Assembly (NCBI RefSeq): GCF_000816845.1
Contig: NZ_CP006877.1
Location: forward strand, 1,307,501 to 1,371,500
Reading direction: 5' to 3'
Length of the DNA: 64,000 nt
Origin: Rhizobium gallicum bv. gallicum R602sp
Lineage (GTDB): Bacteria > Pseudomonadota > Alphaproteobacteria > Rhizobiales > Rhizobiaceae
Shown: one piece after another, positions 36,064 through 44,740 of the stretch
Position numbering within the stretch: the first letter of the stretch is position 1
How the letters are laid out: every line of letters begins with the position of its first letter
Notes under the pieces: model-generated
What the model saw: only the letters and a program-made list of their open reading frames with translations
Database searches by the model: none
Told to the model about the DNA's origin: nothing
Program-made: the position numbers and the translations under genes

Positions 36064-37560
36064 TCAGTGTTCCTCGTACTGGATGAAGGACGGGTCGGCG
36101 AGGTCGGCAAAGCGCGTGAACTCCGCCTGGAAGGCAAGTTTTACTGTGCCGGTCGGGCCGTGACGCTGCTTAGCGATGATGACGTCCGCCGTGCCCTTCA
36201 CCTTGTCGAACAGCCCTTCCCACTCCGCATATTTCGGATCGGCCGGATCGCGGGGTTCCATGTTCTTGACGTAATATTCCTCGCGGAACACGAAGAGCAC
36301 GACGTCGGCGTCCTGCTCGATCGAGCCCGATTCACGCAGGTCGGAGAGCTGCGGGCGCTTGTCGTCGCGGCTTTCGACCTGACGCGAAAGCTGTGAGAGC
36401 GCGATGATCGGAACGTTCAGTTCCTTGCCGAGGGCTTTCAGGCCGGTGGTGATCTGGGTGATTTCCTGGACGCGGTTCTCGTTCGACTTACCCGAGCCGG
36501 TCATCAGCTGCACGTAGTCGACAACCAGCACGTCGAGGCCGCGCTGGCGCTTGAGCCGCCGGGCGCGGGCGGCAAGCTGGGCGATGGAGATGCCGCCGGT
36601 CTGGTCGATGTAAAGCGGCACCTTCTGCATCATCATCGAGCAGGCGACGAGTTTTTCGAAGTCCGCGTCGTTGATGTCGCCGCGGCGGATTTTCGAGGAG
36701 GAGACTTCCGTCTGCTCGGAGATGATGCGGGTGGCGAGCTGTTCCGACGACATTTCGAGCGAGTAGAAGCCGACGACGCCACCGTTCTTCGCCTTCATGC
36801 TGCCGTCGGATTGGACTTCGCCCTCATAGGCGGCGGCGATATTGTAGGCGATATTGGTTGCAAGCGAGGTCTTGCCCATGCCCGGGCGTCCGGCAAGGAT
36901 AATCAAGTCGGAGCGCTGCAGTCCGCCCATCTTCGAATCGAGCGAATGGATGCCGGTCGAAATGCCCGAGAGGCCGCCGTCGCGCTCCTTGGCGACTGCC
37001 GCCATGTCGATCGCCAGCGCCACGGCGTCGTTGAAGGCCTGGAAGCCGCCGTCATAGCGGCCGTTTTCGGCAAGCTCGAAGAGGCGGCGTTCGGTATCTT
37101 CGATCTGCGTCTGCGGCGGCATGTCGAGCGGTGCGTCATAGGCGATGTTGACCATGTCCTCGCCGATGGTGATCAGCGCCCGGCGCAGCGCCAGATCGTA
37201 GATCGCGCGCCCGTAGTCCTCGGCGTTGATGATTGTCACGGCTTCGCGGGCAAGGCGCGCGAGATATTCGGAGACCGTCATGTCGCCGACCTTCTCGTCG
37301 GCCTTCAGGAAGGTCTTGATCGTCACCGGATTGGCGATCTTGCCCATACGGATGATGTCGCCCGCGACCTCGAAAATCTTGCGGTGGAGCGGTTCATAGA
37401 GATGGATCGGCTTTAGGAAGTCGGACACCCGGTAATAGGCGTCGTTGTTCATGAGGATGGCACCCAGAAGCGCCTGCTCGGCTTCGATGTTGTTGGGTGC
37501 TTCGCGGTAGTGCTGCTCTGCTGGAGCAACGGCGGCAATCTTTCGCGCGGCGTCGTTCAT
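36064..37560 (-). CDS. dnaB: Replicative DNA helicase DnaB
   Basis: 498 residues. Hexameric 5'-3' helicase at the replication fork. The N-terminal primase-interacting domain (about 20-120; NNIEAEQALLGAILMNNDAY) is followed by a RecA-like domain with Walker A LAGRPGMGKTS, Walker B DVLVVDYVQLM, H4 Q motif (IALSQLSRQVESR) and the Arg-finger region RHGPTGTVKLAF. No intein. ATG 37560 (MNDAARKIAAVAP) follows an ACGGATCAAG spacer; the upstream open frame is not protein-like. It shares its upstream region with the divergent marR gene. Confidence 0.96.
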   Translation of the reverse strand: MNDAARKIAAVAPAEQHYREAPNNIEAEQALLGAILMNNDAYYRVSDFLKPIHLYEPLHRKIFEVAGDIIRMGKIANPVTIKTFLKADEKVGDMTVSEYLARLAREAVTIINAEDYGRAIYDLALRRALITIGEDMVNIAYDAPLDMPPQTQIEDTERRLFELAENGRYDGGFQAFNDAVALAIDMAAVAKERDGGLSGISTGIHSLDSKMGGLQRSDLIILAGRPGMGKTSLATNIAYNIAAAYEGEVQSDGSMKAKNGGVVGFYSLEMSSEQLATRIISEQTEVSSSKIRRGDINDADFEKLVACSMMMQKVPLYIDQTGGISIAQLAARARRLKRQRGLDVLVVDYVQLMTGSGKSNENRVQEITQITTGLKALGKELNVPIIALSQLSRQVESRDDKRPQLSDLRESGSIEQDADVVLFVFREEYYVKNMEPRDPADPKYAEWEGLFDKVKGTADVIIAKQRHGPTGTVKLAFQAEFTRFADLADPSFIQYEEH

Positions 37561-37876
37561 CTTGATCCGTTCTGTCTTTTCCGTTCCCGGATTTGAAGGC
37601 TCGCCAAGGCAAATGCAAGTGCAGCTCAGCAACAGCCTTGGGCCTGTCGTGAAATCCGCAACGCTTTGCACATTGTTCGACTTCTCCACAGCGCTGATGG
37701 CCGCCAGGGAGAAAATATTGCCGATGTCACCTTGAGGACACGGCATAAAAACCGCGACTCATTCCAACCGAGAACATTTTAGCCTGAATGCCTTGAGCGT
37801 GGCACTTGAAAAGACCTCTGAAGTCGATTAGACAGAGGAAATATAATTAGTGCGCTAACTAAATAATGGGGAATCT
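37561..37876. promoter_or_regulatory. Divergent dnaB/marR promoter region with a small dyad
   Basis: 316 bp with no gene. For marR, a perfect -10 TATAAT (37842-37847) lies 18 bp after a CTGAAG -35-like box. Directly downstream of the -10, TTAG (37847-37850) / CTAA (37855-37858) form a short dyad within TTAGTGCGCTAA. Its position between -10 and start would suit autorepression by the MarR product, but the dyad is short and the link is inference. No clear dnaB promoter stands out. Confidence 0.5.
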
Positions 37877-38320
37877 ATGGGGAATATGCTTCTCAGGCGG
37901 GAACTCATTGAGGACATCGCTGCGTTTACCCGAAAATTGAGAGCGACGTTCGATTCCCTAGTGCGTGAGAGAAACATGACACTGCCGCGCGCGCGAGTCT
38001 TTTTTACGCTCAACAAGAAGGACGGCATCAATCAGCGAGAACTGGCCGAACGGCTGGAACTCGAAACGCCGACGCTGGTCCGGATCCTGGACGCGATGGA
38101 GGCGCAAGGCTTCCTTGAACGCCGTGTCGCCGGTTCCGATCGCCGCGCCAAGGAGATCTACATGACGGATGCGGGAAGGGCCGTCGCCGGCGAGGTCGAG
38201 GATCTTGCCGCAGACGTGCGCGCCCGGGTCGTCGCCGGCATTTCCGAAAGTGACTTGAGGACGACGCTGAGCGTCATCCGCGCCATGCAGGCAAACCTGC
38301 TCGCAGTTCGCGGGCAATGA
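37877..38320 (+). CDS. MarR family transcriptional regulator
   Basis: 147 residues. Winged helix-turn-helix: recognition segment NQRELAERLELETPTLVRILDAMEAQGFLERR, wing with GSDRRAKEIYMTDAG (conserved D-x-R), and flanking dimerisation helices. MarR proteins usually repress efflux or catabolic genes and release DNA on binding phenolic ligands or oxidation; there is no cysteine here, so ligand control is more likely. No target operon is adjacent (dnaB lies divergent and rplI convergent). ATG 37877 or 37886 are both possible starts. Confidence 0.92.
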   Translation: MGNMLLRRELIEDIAAFTRKLRATFDSLVRERNMTLPRARVFFTLNKKDGINQRELAERLELETPTLVRILDAMEAQGFLERRVAGSDRRAKEIYMTDAGRAVAGEVEDLAADVRARVVAGISESDLRTTLSVIRAMQANLLAVRGQ

Positions 38321-38346
38321 CAACCGCGGCCAATTGACAAACGCAA

Positions 38347-38371
38347 GAAGCCCGGCCTGGAGCCGGGCTTC
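38347..38371. terminator. Bidirectional hairpin terminator between marR and rplI
   Basis: A 10-bp perfect stem, GAAGCCCGGC (38347-38356) / GCCGGGCTTC (38362-38371), with a 5-nt loop. It lies 27 nt from each of the convergent stops of marR and rplI. The T-tracts are short on both sides. Confidence 0.8.
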
Positions 38372-38397
38372 TGCTTTGTGAAGTAAACGTGCGAAGC

Positions 38398-38976
38398 TTA
38401 TGCTTCGTCTTCGGCGTTGCCGTCGGCATCCGGATCGAAGAAGTCTTCCGCACGAAGGGCGTCTTCATCAACGCCGTAGATCGCGTCGACGGAGGTGAGC
38501 GTCTCGCCCTTTGCCTGTCGCTCGGCTTCGTCGGCGGAGCGGGCAACGTTGAGATTGACGTGGATTTCGACTTCGGCGTGAAGCTGCAGTTCGACCTTGT
38601 GGATACCGATCGCCTTGATCGGCGTGTTCAGGTGAACCTGGTTGCGGCCGATGTTGAAGCCTTCGGCGGCCAGGATTTCAACGACGTCGCGGGCAGCAAC
38701 CGAGCCGTAGAGCTGGCCGGTTTCACCGGCAGAGCGAACGACGATGAAGGACTTGCCGTTAAGGACGTCGGCGACCTTCTGGGCCTCCGACTTGCGCTCG
38801 AGGTTGCGGGCTTCGAGCGTTGCGCGTTCGGATTCGAAACGGGCCTTGTTGGCGGCGTTGGCGCGCAGTGCCTTGCCGAGCGGCAGGAGGTAGTTGCGTG
38901 CAAAGCCGTCGCGAACCTTGACGGTTTCGCCCATCTGGCCGAGCTTGGAGATGCGCTCGAGAAGAATGACTTCCAT
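38398..38976 (-). CDS. rplI: 50S ribosomal protein L9
   Basis: 192 residues. The N-terminal RNA-binding domain ([37 protein letters not shown]) carries the L9 signature. A central helix and a C-terminal domain follow ([35 protein letters not shown]). It is about 40 residues longer than E. coli L9 because of an acidic tail ([23 protein letters not shown]), as usual in rhizobia. It is the last gene of the rpsF-rpsR-DUF2232-rplI operon. Confidence 0.97.
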   Translation of the reverse strand: MEVILLERISKLGQMGETVKVRDGFARNYLLPLGKALRANAANKARFESERATLEARNLERKSEAQKVADVLNGKSFIVVRSAGETGQLYGSVAARDVVEILAAEGFNIGRNQVHLNTPIKAIGIHKVELQLHAEVEIHVNLNVARSADEAERQAKGETLTSVDAIYGVDEDALRAEDFFDPDADGNAEDEA

Positions 38977-38997
38977 CTTTGTTTTCCTTTCGTGTCT

Positions 38998-39972
38998 CTA
39001 GGTTTTCTTGTCTGTGGATTGAGGGGCATCGGCATTCTTGTTCGGGGTCAGGGCAATCGCCTTGCGCGTATCGGACAGACCGACGACAAGAATGAAAAAC
39101 GCTGGCAGCATCAGAACGATCGATGCCAGGTAGCAGAGGACGAGCGCCGGCAGGCGCCAGTCCTTGCCGCGCGTGCGGAAATGCAGCGCGGCGAAGCCGG
39201 AAAGCAGGAAGCCGGCGCCAAAGGTGCCGACGACAGTTGCTCCGATCATCGCCGGAACGCCGCCGAAGAAGGTGGCGGCAAGACCAGCGAGGAAGACGAA
39301 GATCGCGTTGCGGTTCATGCGCAGCGCGGACGGAATGTCCTCGCGCGGGCGAAGCGCGCGGCCGGACGCATTCACGATGCGTGCCGCGATATAGTAGGCC
39401 GCAAACAGCATCAGCACCCACATCGCGCCCTGAATGGCGGGCAGCATCAGGAGCAGCAGCGACTTGGTCTGCGCGGTGGCCGTGTCATTGAATGTGAAAT
39501 CCGGCTGTTGCTGCGCAAAGGAACCGAAAAGTGCATCGACCATCTGGCCGATAAGTTCCGGGCCATAGCCGATCATGTAGCCGGTCACGATGACGGCGAG
39601 CGTCACCAGGCCGCAGAGATGCAGCAGGATGTCGGAGAGCGGATACCAGGCCGTCAGGTGTTCCGGGCCGCCGAGCTCGGCGGCGGGGCGCGCAAGGTTT
39701 GCCAGGTGGCTGATCCAGCCGGCGGGAATCAGCGTCACCAGCGTCATCATCAGCGCGAAAGTCGGAGAGCCGGCCGCAGCACCGAAGGCGGCAGCGGTGA
39801 AAACGGCAGAGATTGCCGCGGCATTGCCCCAGCCGAGGCCCACGAGAAGGATGGGCAGGGCGGAAGCGGCGTAGAGCAGGGCGCTGAACGACAACTGGGC
39901 GCTCGCGCCGAGCGCGAGGAGCGCGGCGGTCAATCCGGCGAGCGCGCCGGTCAGCAGCCTCTTGAAGTTCAT
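38998..39972 (-). CDS. DUF2232 (YybS-like) membrane protein
   Basis: 324 residues with about eight to nine membrane helices (ALAGLTAALLALGASAQL, LYAASALPILLVGLGWG, LLLLMLPAIQGAMWVLMLFAAYYI and LLCYLASIV-like segments). I recognise the DUF2232 family, regularly encoded between rpsR and rplI in alphaproteobacteria and between ribosomal and gdpP genes in Firmicutes. The function is unknown. ATG 39972 (MNFKRLLTGALAGL) is used; ATG 39999 is an alternative. Confidence 0.83.
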   Translation of the reverse strand: MNFKRLLTGALAGLTAALLALGASAQLSFSALLYAASALPILLVGLGWGNAAAISAVFTAAAFGAAAGSPTFALMMTLVTLIPAGWISHLANLARPAAELGGPEHLTAWYPLSDILLHLCGLVTLAVIVTGYMIGYGPELIGQMVDALFGSFAQQQPDFTFNDTATAQTKSLLLLMLPAIQGAMWVLMLFAAYYIAARIVNASGRALRPREDIPSALRMNRNAIFVFLAGLAATFFGGVPAMIGATVVGTFGAGFLLSGFAALHFRTRGKDWRLPALVLCYLASIVLMLPAFFILVVGLSDTRKAIALTPNKNADAPQSTDKKT

Positions 39973-40134
39973 TTTGGTCACGTCGCTGTCCTGCTTCATC
40001 AAGCAGTTAGAGGATGTATCCTGAATCAAATTCAGAAAAACCCGCCTCAACATGGGTTTTCAGGATTCCGATCCGCGCCCACCGCGGAAGGGATGCGACC
40101 CCCTGGTTTGGGACCAGAGGGCCGCGATAGCAAA

Positions 40135-40383
40135 TTAAGCTACGACGTACGGCAGCAGGCCGAGGAAGCGGGCGCGCTTGATCGCCTGGGCGAGTTCGCG
40201 CTGCTTCTTCTGCGAAACAGCCGTGATGCGGGACGGAACGATCTTGCCGCGCTCGGAAATGTAACGCTGCAGAAGACGGACGTCCTTGTAGTCGATCCGC
40301 GGAGCATTCGCGCCCGAGAACGGGCAGGTCTTGCGGCGGCGGTGGAACGGGCGGCGGACCGGAGCGGAGGAAGCTTCAGACAT
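40135..40383 (-). CDS. rpsR: 30S ribosomal protein S18
   Basis: 82 residues. S18 signature in [43 protein letters not shown], ending [12 protein letters not shown]. It pairs with S6 in the 30S platform. It lies 13 nt downstream of rpsF on the same strand, so the two partners are made from one transcript. Confidence 0.98.
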   Translation of the reverse strand: MSEASSAPVRRPFHRRRKTCPFSGANAPRIDYKDVRLLQRYISERGKIVPSRITAVSQKKQRELAQAIKRARFLGLLPYVVA

Positions 40384-40396
40384 ATCTCAAATCTCC

Positions 40397-40858
40397 TTAT
40401 ACGCGGTCTTCGCGCGGACGGCGCGGACGGTCTTCACGGTCGCCGAAGCCACCTTCGCGCGGCGGGCGCGGGCCACGGTCGAAACCGCCTTCGCGCGGGC
40501 CACGGGCGCCGTCACGCGGGCCGCGGTCGTCGCGGTCGCGCTTCTGCATCATGGCAGACGGGCCTTCTTCGTGCTTTTCGACAGCAAGGGTCATGTAACG
40601 CAACACATCTTCGCTGATGCGCATCTGGCGTTCCATTTCTTGGACGGCAGCTGGCGGTGCATCGATGTCCATCAGGGCGTAGTGAGCCTTGCGGTTCTTC
40701 TTGATGCGGTAGGTGAGGGACTTAAGACCCCAGTTTTCGATGCGCCCGACTTTGCCGCCGTTAGCTTCGATCACGCCCTTGTACTGTTCTACGAGGGCAT
40801 CGACCTGCTGAGCGGAAATATCCTGCCGGGCAAGGAATACATGTTCATAAAGAGCCAT
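40397..40858 (-). CDS. rpsF: 30S ribosomal protein S6 with Arg/Gly-rich tail
   Basis: 153 residues. The S6 fold is about residues 1-95 ([44 protein letters not shown]). A basic/acidic repetitive tail ([19 protein letters not shown], then a second near-copy) adds about 50 residues over the compact form; such tails occur in other rhizobial S6 proteins. ATG 40858 is the family start. First gene of the operon, with a promoter about 210 nt upstream. Confidence 0.97.
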   Translation of the reverse strand: MALYEHVFLARQDISAQQVDALVEQYKGVIEANGGKVGRIENWGLKSLTYRIKKNRKAHYALMDIDAPPAAVQEMERQMRISEDVLRYMTLAVEKHEEGPSAMMQKRDRDDRGPRDGARGPREGGFDRGPRPPREGGFGDREDRPRRPREDRV

Positions 40859-41165
40859 GACAGCTTTGCCTTTCTTGCGTTGGTTCAACCCGATATTCGG
40901 CGGCTAAGCCTCAACGACTGCTCCTGATTGGGCTGAACCCAGGCAAGAAAGCGTTTCCGAGACGGTCGAGAGCGGAGACACGGGAGGCTGGAACGCTTCC
41001 GTTCCGAACGATTTCCAAAGAAACCGGCCCTCCGTTCAGCCACCAGCCAGAAGACCGGGTTTGCGAACAGGGGCGCTTATACGGATTTTTCGGCGAAAGG
41101 CAAGCGTTCGGATACAATTAGACAGGGCCATCTTGCCGTTACAGTCATCTTGAGGGCAAATTCTT
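40859..41165 (-). other. Long rpsF leader region
   Basis: 307 bp without a gene. On the minus strand the leader from the promoter at 41076-41103 to rpsF is about 210 nt. It contains a perfect GGAACG-GAAG-CGTTCC hairpin (plus coordinates 40990-41005). A long structured leader would suit autogenous control by the S6:S18 complex, known in other bacteria, but I could not match the published binding motif with confidence. Confidence 0.45.
41076..41103 (-). promoter_or_regulatory. rpsF: Putative sigma-70 promoter of the rpsF operon
   Basis: On the minus strand, -35 TTGCCT (41098-41103) and -10 TATAAG (41076-41081) are separated by 16 bp. Both boxes are close to the rhizobial housekeeping consensus. 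They face rpsF and nothing else lies in between. Confidence 0.65.
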
Positions 41166-41417
41166 CTACGTCAGAAAGGAGTTTTCCACGGCTAAACCTC
41201 GGCTTTTTGCTCGCAGTGCCAGGCCCATAATCTTTTCCACGGGCTTGCGCACCGTGAAAACCGTTCTGTCGCCGATATAGTCGTGAGCGCTTTCGAATTC
41301 GATGAGATCCGACAGGCCAGCCCGGAACCCGGCCCGGCTTTCTATAAGCGCCTGGCCGAAAGGCATGCGACAGGCACCGATCTGGAAGCGTTCATCAAGG
41401 AAGGACGCAGTCTTCAC
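41166..41417 (-). CDS. Doubtful small ORF (83 residues)
   Basis: A GTG-started frame whose second half (DYIGDRTVFTVRKPVEKIMGLALRAKSRG) uses typical rhizobial codons, but it has no ribosome-binding site. On the opposite strand a frame ending at about 41435 (FYKRLAERHATGTDLEAF) looks equally protein-like. I recognise neither. One of them may be a genuine small gene or the remains of one. Treat as unresolved. Confidence 0.28.
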   Translation of the reverse strand: MKTASFLDERFQIGACRMPFGQALIESRAGFRAGLSDLIEFESAHDYIGDRTVFTVRKPVEKIMGLALRAKSRGLAVENSFLT

Positions 41418-41497
41418 AAGGGGATAGACCTTTAATTCTCCGCAGCCGCAGGAAGCAGATGTTCCGGGCTTGGTTTATGCGAAGTCAGCAGCGCTCG

Positions 41498-42541
41498 TCA
41501 CAGCGGCATCGGATATTGCCTGTGGACCTTTTCGATCTCGGAGAGGACGTCGCTCGGGAGTTTCACCTCGACCGCGCTCAGATCGATCTTCAGCTGCTCC
41601 ATCGTCGTTGCGCCGATGATGACAGAGGTCATGAAGCGGCGGGTGAGGCAGAAGGCAAGCGCCATGGCTGCCGGATCAAGTCCGTGCCTCGCTGCAATCT
41701 CGACAAAGGCCCTGGTGGGCGCTTCCTGCAGCGGCTGCAACCGGCCGCCGAGATCGCCGTTAATCGTAGCGCGCGATCCTTCCGGCCTGACGCCATCCAG
41801 ATATTTTCCGGTCAGCAGGCCAGCCGCAAGCGGTGAATAGGCGAGCAGGCCGACATCCTCGTGATGCGACAGTTCCGCCATATCCAGGTCGAAGTGGCGG
41901 TAGAGCAGGCTGTATTCGTTCTGGATGCTGGCGATGCGTGGAAGGCCCTTCTGCTCGGAGAGCGTCAGGTATTTCTGCGTGCCCCATGCAGTTTCATTGG
42001 ACAGGCCGACGGCGCGCACCTTGCCTTCCCTCACGAGCATATCCATCGTCTCGAGGATATCGGTGATGTTGGCGACAGCCTTTGCCCGATCCTGCTTGAA
42101 GGGGTCGTAATGCCAGTTCTGCCGGAAGTGGAAATGCCCACGGCTCGGCCAATGGATTTGGTAGAGATCGATGTAATCGGTCTGCAGCCGCTTGAGGCTC
42201 GCTTCGACGGCAAGCTTGATATTCTTGGCGTCGGCACCTTCCCCGCCCCGGATATAGGAGCGTCCAGGCCCCGCGACCTTTGTCGCCAGCACGATGTCGT
42301 TGCGCTTGCCGGTCGTTGCGAACCAGCTGCCGATATAGTCCTCGGTGCGCCCCTGTGTTTCCGCCGAAACGGGAGTTGTCGGGTAAAGCTCGGCGGTATC
42401 GAAGAAGTTGACGCCTTTCTCGACGGCGTAATCCATCTGTTCGTGCGCTTCGGTTTCGGTGTTCTGCGTGCCCCACGTCATGGTGCCGAGGCAGATTTGC
42501 GAAACGGAAATATCGGTGCGGCCTAATCTATTAAACTTCAT
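41498..42541 (-). CDS. Aldo/keto reductase, Tas-like
   Basis: 347 residues. Aldo/keto reductase barrel with GTMTWGTQNTETEAHEQMDYA, NFFDTAELYP (catalytic Asp and Tyr), VLATKVAGPG (Lys), YQIHWPSRG, SIQNEYSLLYR and YSPLAAGLLTGKY. The long insert between the second and third strands and the N-terminus MKFNRLGRTDISVSQICLGTMTWG match E. coli Tas. The natural substrate is unknown. It is divergent from fabD. Confidence 0.92.
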   Translation of the reverse strand: MKFNRLGRTDISVSQICLGTMTWGTQNTETEAHEQMDYAVEKGVNFFDTAELYPTTPVSAETQGRTEDYIGSWFATTGKRNDIVLATKVAGPGRSYIRGGEGADAKNIKLAVEASLKRLQTDYIDLYQIHWPSRGHFHFRQNWHYDPFKQDRAKAVANITDILETMDMLVREGKVRAVGLSNETAWGTQKYLTLSEQKGLPRIASIQNEYSLLYRHFDLDMAELSHHEDVGLLAYSPLAAGLLTGKYLDGVRPEGSRATINGDLGGRLQPLQEAPTRAFVEIAARHGLDPAAMALAFCLTRRFMTSVIIGATTMEQLKIDLSAVEVKLPSDVLSEIEKVHRQYPMPL

Positions 42542-42693
42542 GGGAACCTTGAAAACGGAAGAGCGGAGCTAGCCGGGGAGGGCGGCGCAAATTTAGGCGC
42601 GAATTGACCAGGCGCAAGGAAAAAATCGCGGCTTTTCGCGCCTGCGAAGGCTCTGGAGACCCTGGCAGCGCTATTGACTCTGCCCGCAAGAAC

Positions 42694-42724
42694 GTCAATT
42701 GGAGGCGAAATAGTCCAAATTGAC
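42694..42724. promoter_or_regulatory. Inverted repeat upstream of fabD
   Basis: GTCAATTGGA (42694-42703) and TCCAAATTGAC (42714-42724) form a dyad with a 10-nt spacer and one unpaired base. It ends 17 nt before the fabD ATG, over its likely leader. It could be an operator or a leader hairpin controlling the fatty acid cluster. No regulator can be named. Confidence 0.45.
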
Positions 42725-42741
42725 ATAATAAGGGACATTAG

Positions 42742-43686
42742 ATGACCGTCGCTTTCACATTTCCCGGCCAGGGAAGCCAGGCCGTGGGCATGGGCAAGGA
42801 ACTCGCGGAAAATTTTTCCGAGGCCCGTTCCGTCTTCGAAGAGGTTGACGATGCGCTCGGCGAAAAGCTTTCAACGATCATGTTCGAAGGGCCGGAAGAT
42901 ACGCTGACGCTGACGGCCAATGCCCAGCCGGCGCTGATGGCGGTATCGCTTGCGGTGGTCCGTGTCCTTCAGGCAAAGGGTCTCGACCCCAAGTCGAAGG
43001 TGTCCTACGTTGCCGGTCATTCGCTCGGCGAATATTCCGCACTCTGCGCCGCCGGCACTTTCTCACTCGCCGAAACCGCGCGTCTACTGCGTATTCGCGG
43101 CAACGCCATGCAGGCTGCCGTTCCGGTCGGCGTTGGCGCCATGGCGGCGATCATCGGGCTGGAACATGCCGATGTCGTGGCCGTTTGCGAAGCTGCGTCG
43201 GCCGCTGGTGCGTGCCAGATCGCCAACGATAACGGCGGCGGCCAGATCGTCATCTCCGGCGAAAAGTCCGCAGTCGAAAAAGGCGCGGCACTGGCAACCG
43301 AGAAGGGAGCCAAGCGTGCGATCCTTCTACCGGTTTCCGCTCCCTTCCACTCCTCACTGATGGCGCCGGCTGCCGAGGCGATGCGCGAAGCGCTCGCGGG
43401 CGTTTCAAAGTCCAACCCGGTCGTGCCACTGATCGCCAACGTTCGCGCCGCGCCGGTGACAGACGCCGATGAGATAGCCAGGCTTCTCGTCGAGCAGGTC
43501 ACGGGCCAGGTCCGCTGGCGCGAAACGGTGGAATGGTTTGCCGCAAACAATGTCACGACGCTTTATGAACTCGGCTCTGGTAAGGTGCTGACCGGCCTTG
43601 CGCGCCGCATCGACAAGACGGTGAACGGCATTGCCGTCAATACGCCCGCCGATATCGACGCGGCCGTCGCCGCCCTCATGGCCTGA
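42742..43686 (+). CDS. fabD: Malonyl-CoA:ACP transacylase
   Basis: 314 residues. Transfers malonyl from CoA to acyl carrier protein for fatty acid elongation. Active site GHSLGE (Ser about 94), N-terminal FPGQGSQAVGMG, oxyanion Gln in the same loop, and His in VSAPFHSSLM. ATG 42742 follows AAGGGA. First gene of the cluster with fabG, acpP and fabF; fabG follows after 30 nt. Confidence 0.96.
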   Translation: MTVAFTFPGQGSQAVGMGKELAENFSEARSVFEEVDDALGEKLSTIMFEGPEDTLTLTANAQPALMAVSLAVVRVLQAKGLDPKSKVSYVAGHSLGEYSALCAAGTFSLAETARLLRIRGNAMQAAVPVGVGAMAAIIGLEHADVVAVCEAASAAGACQIANDNGGGQIVISGEKSAVEKGAALATEKGAKRAILLPVSAPFHSSLMAPAAEAMREALAGVSKSNPVVPLIANVRAAPVTDADEIARLLVEQVTGQVRWRETVEWFAANNVTTLYELGSGKVLTGLARRIDKTVNGIAVNTPADIDAAVAALMA

Positions 43687-43716
43687 TTGGTTTCACCAGA
43701 TATAAGGAACGCATCC

Positions 43717-44454
43717 ATGCTCGATCTTTCCGGCCGCAAGGCGCTCGTCACCGGTGCATCTGGCGGCATCGGCGAGGAAATCGCCCGCATTCTCCACAAA
43801 CAGGGCGCCGTCGTCGGCCTTCACGGCACGCGCGTCGAAAAGCTCGAAGCGCTGGCAAACGAGCTTGGCGACCGCGTCAAGATATTCCCGGCAAACCTCT
43901 CCGACCGTGACGAGGTCAAGGCACTCGGCGTCAAGGCCGAGGCCGAGCTCGAGGGTGTCGATATTCTGGTGAACAACGCAGGCATCACCAAGGACGGCCT
44001 CTTCGTCCGGATGAGCGACGAGGACTGGGATAACGTCATCGAGGTCAACCTGACAGCGATGTTCCGCCTGACGCGCGAGCTGACGCATCCGATGATGCGC
44101 CGTCGCTACGGCCGCATCATCAACATCACCTCGGTGGTCGGTGTCACCGGCAACCCGGGTCAAGCGAACTACTGCGCCTCCAAGGCCGGCATGATCGGCT
44201 TCACCAAGTCGCTCGCCCAGGAGATCGCGACCCGCAACGTGACCGTCAATTGCGTCGCGCCGGGCTTCATCGAATCGGCCATGACCGGCAAGCTGAACGA
44301 CAAGCAGAAGGAAGCGATCATGGGCGCAATCCCGATGAAACGCATGGGCACGGGTGGCGAAGTGGCGTCCGCCGTTGCCTATCTCGCCTCCTCCGAAGCC
44401 GCCTACATGACGGGTCAGACGCTGCACGTAAACGGCGGCATGGCCATGATCTGA
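43717..44454 (+). CDS. fabG: 3-oxoacyl-ACP reductase
   Basis: 245 residues. NADPH-dependent reduction of 3-oxoacyl-ACP. Motifs: VTGASGGIGEEIARIL, LVNNAGITKDGLF, INITSVVGVTGNPGQANYCASKAGMIG (Ser-Tyr-Lys) and NCVAPGFIESAMTGKL. ATG 43717 follows TAAGGAA and gives the usual N-terminus MLDLSGRKALVTG. Directly downstream of fabD. A weak hairpin, AAACAG/CTGTTT, with a T-run (44454-44483) follows its stop and may reduce read-through. Confidence 0.95.
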   Translation: MLDLSGRKALVTGASGGIGEEIARILHKQGAVVGLHGTRVEKLEALANELGDRVKIFPANLSDRDEVKALGVKAEAELEGVDILVNNAGITKDGLFVRMSDEDWDNVIEVNLTAMFRLTRELTHPMMRRRYGRIINITSVVGVTGNPGQANYCASKAGMIGFTKSLAQEIATRNVTVNCVAPGFIESAMTGKLNDKQKEAIMGAIPMKRMGTGGEVASAVAYLASSEAAYMTGQTLHVNGGMAMI

Positions 44455-44740
44455 AACAGAAACTGGCCCTGTTTGCGTTTTTCGGCGGAATAGCGTGTTG
44501 AGCAATGGAACAGGGTTGATTTTCAGGCTTTGCGGCAGACATAAACCGTGTTAAGCGGGCCATGACTGTCACAGTCGTTCCGGGAAACAAGGCGGACCGG
44601 CGGGCGTTTTGCCAGCGGGGAACATCTTAGAGAGCCGGGCTAACGAGTTTGCTGAAAGTGCCGAAAAGGCGCCGAAGGCTGAACCAGGGTAGGGATGCCG
44701 GAAGGCATTCTCATCAGGATATAAGGTCGAGGAAACCGAC
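44455..44740 (+). other. fabG-acpP intergenic region
   Basis: 286 bp with no gene. It begins with the weak hairpin after fabG and ends with the GAGGAA box of acpP. acpP is among the most highly expressed genes, so a promoter is expected here. I see no strong -35/-10 pair and name none. Confidence 0.4.

Noticed and set aside
38389..40617. A 742-codon plus-strand open frame
   Set aside because: It is antisense to rplI, the DUF2232 gene, rpsR and part of rpsF and has no family features; it is a product of high GC.
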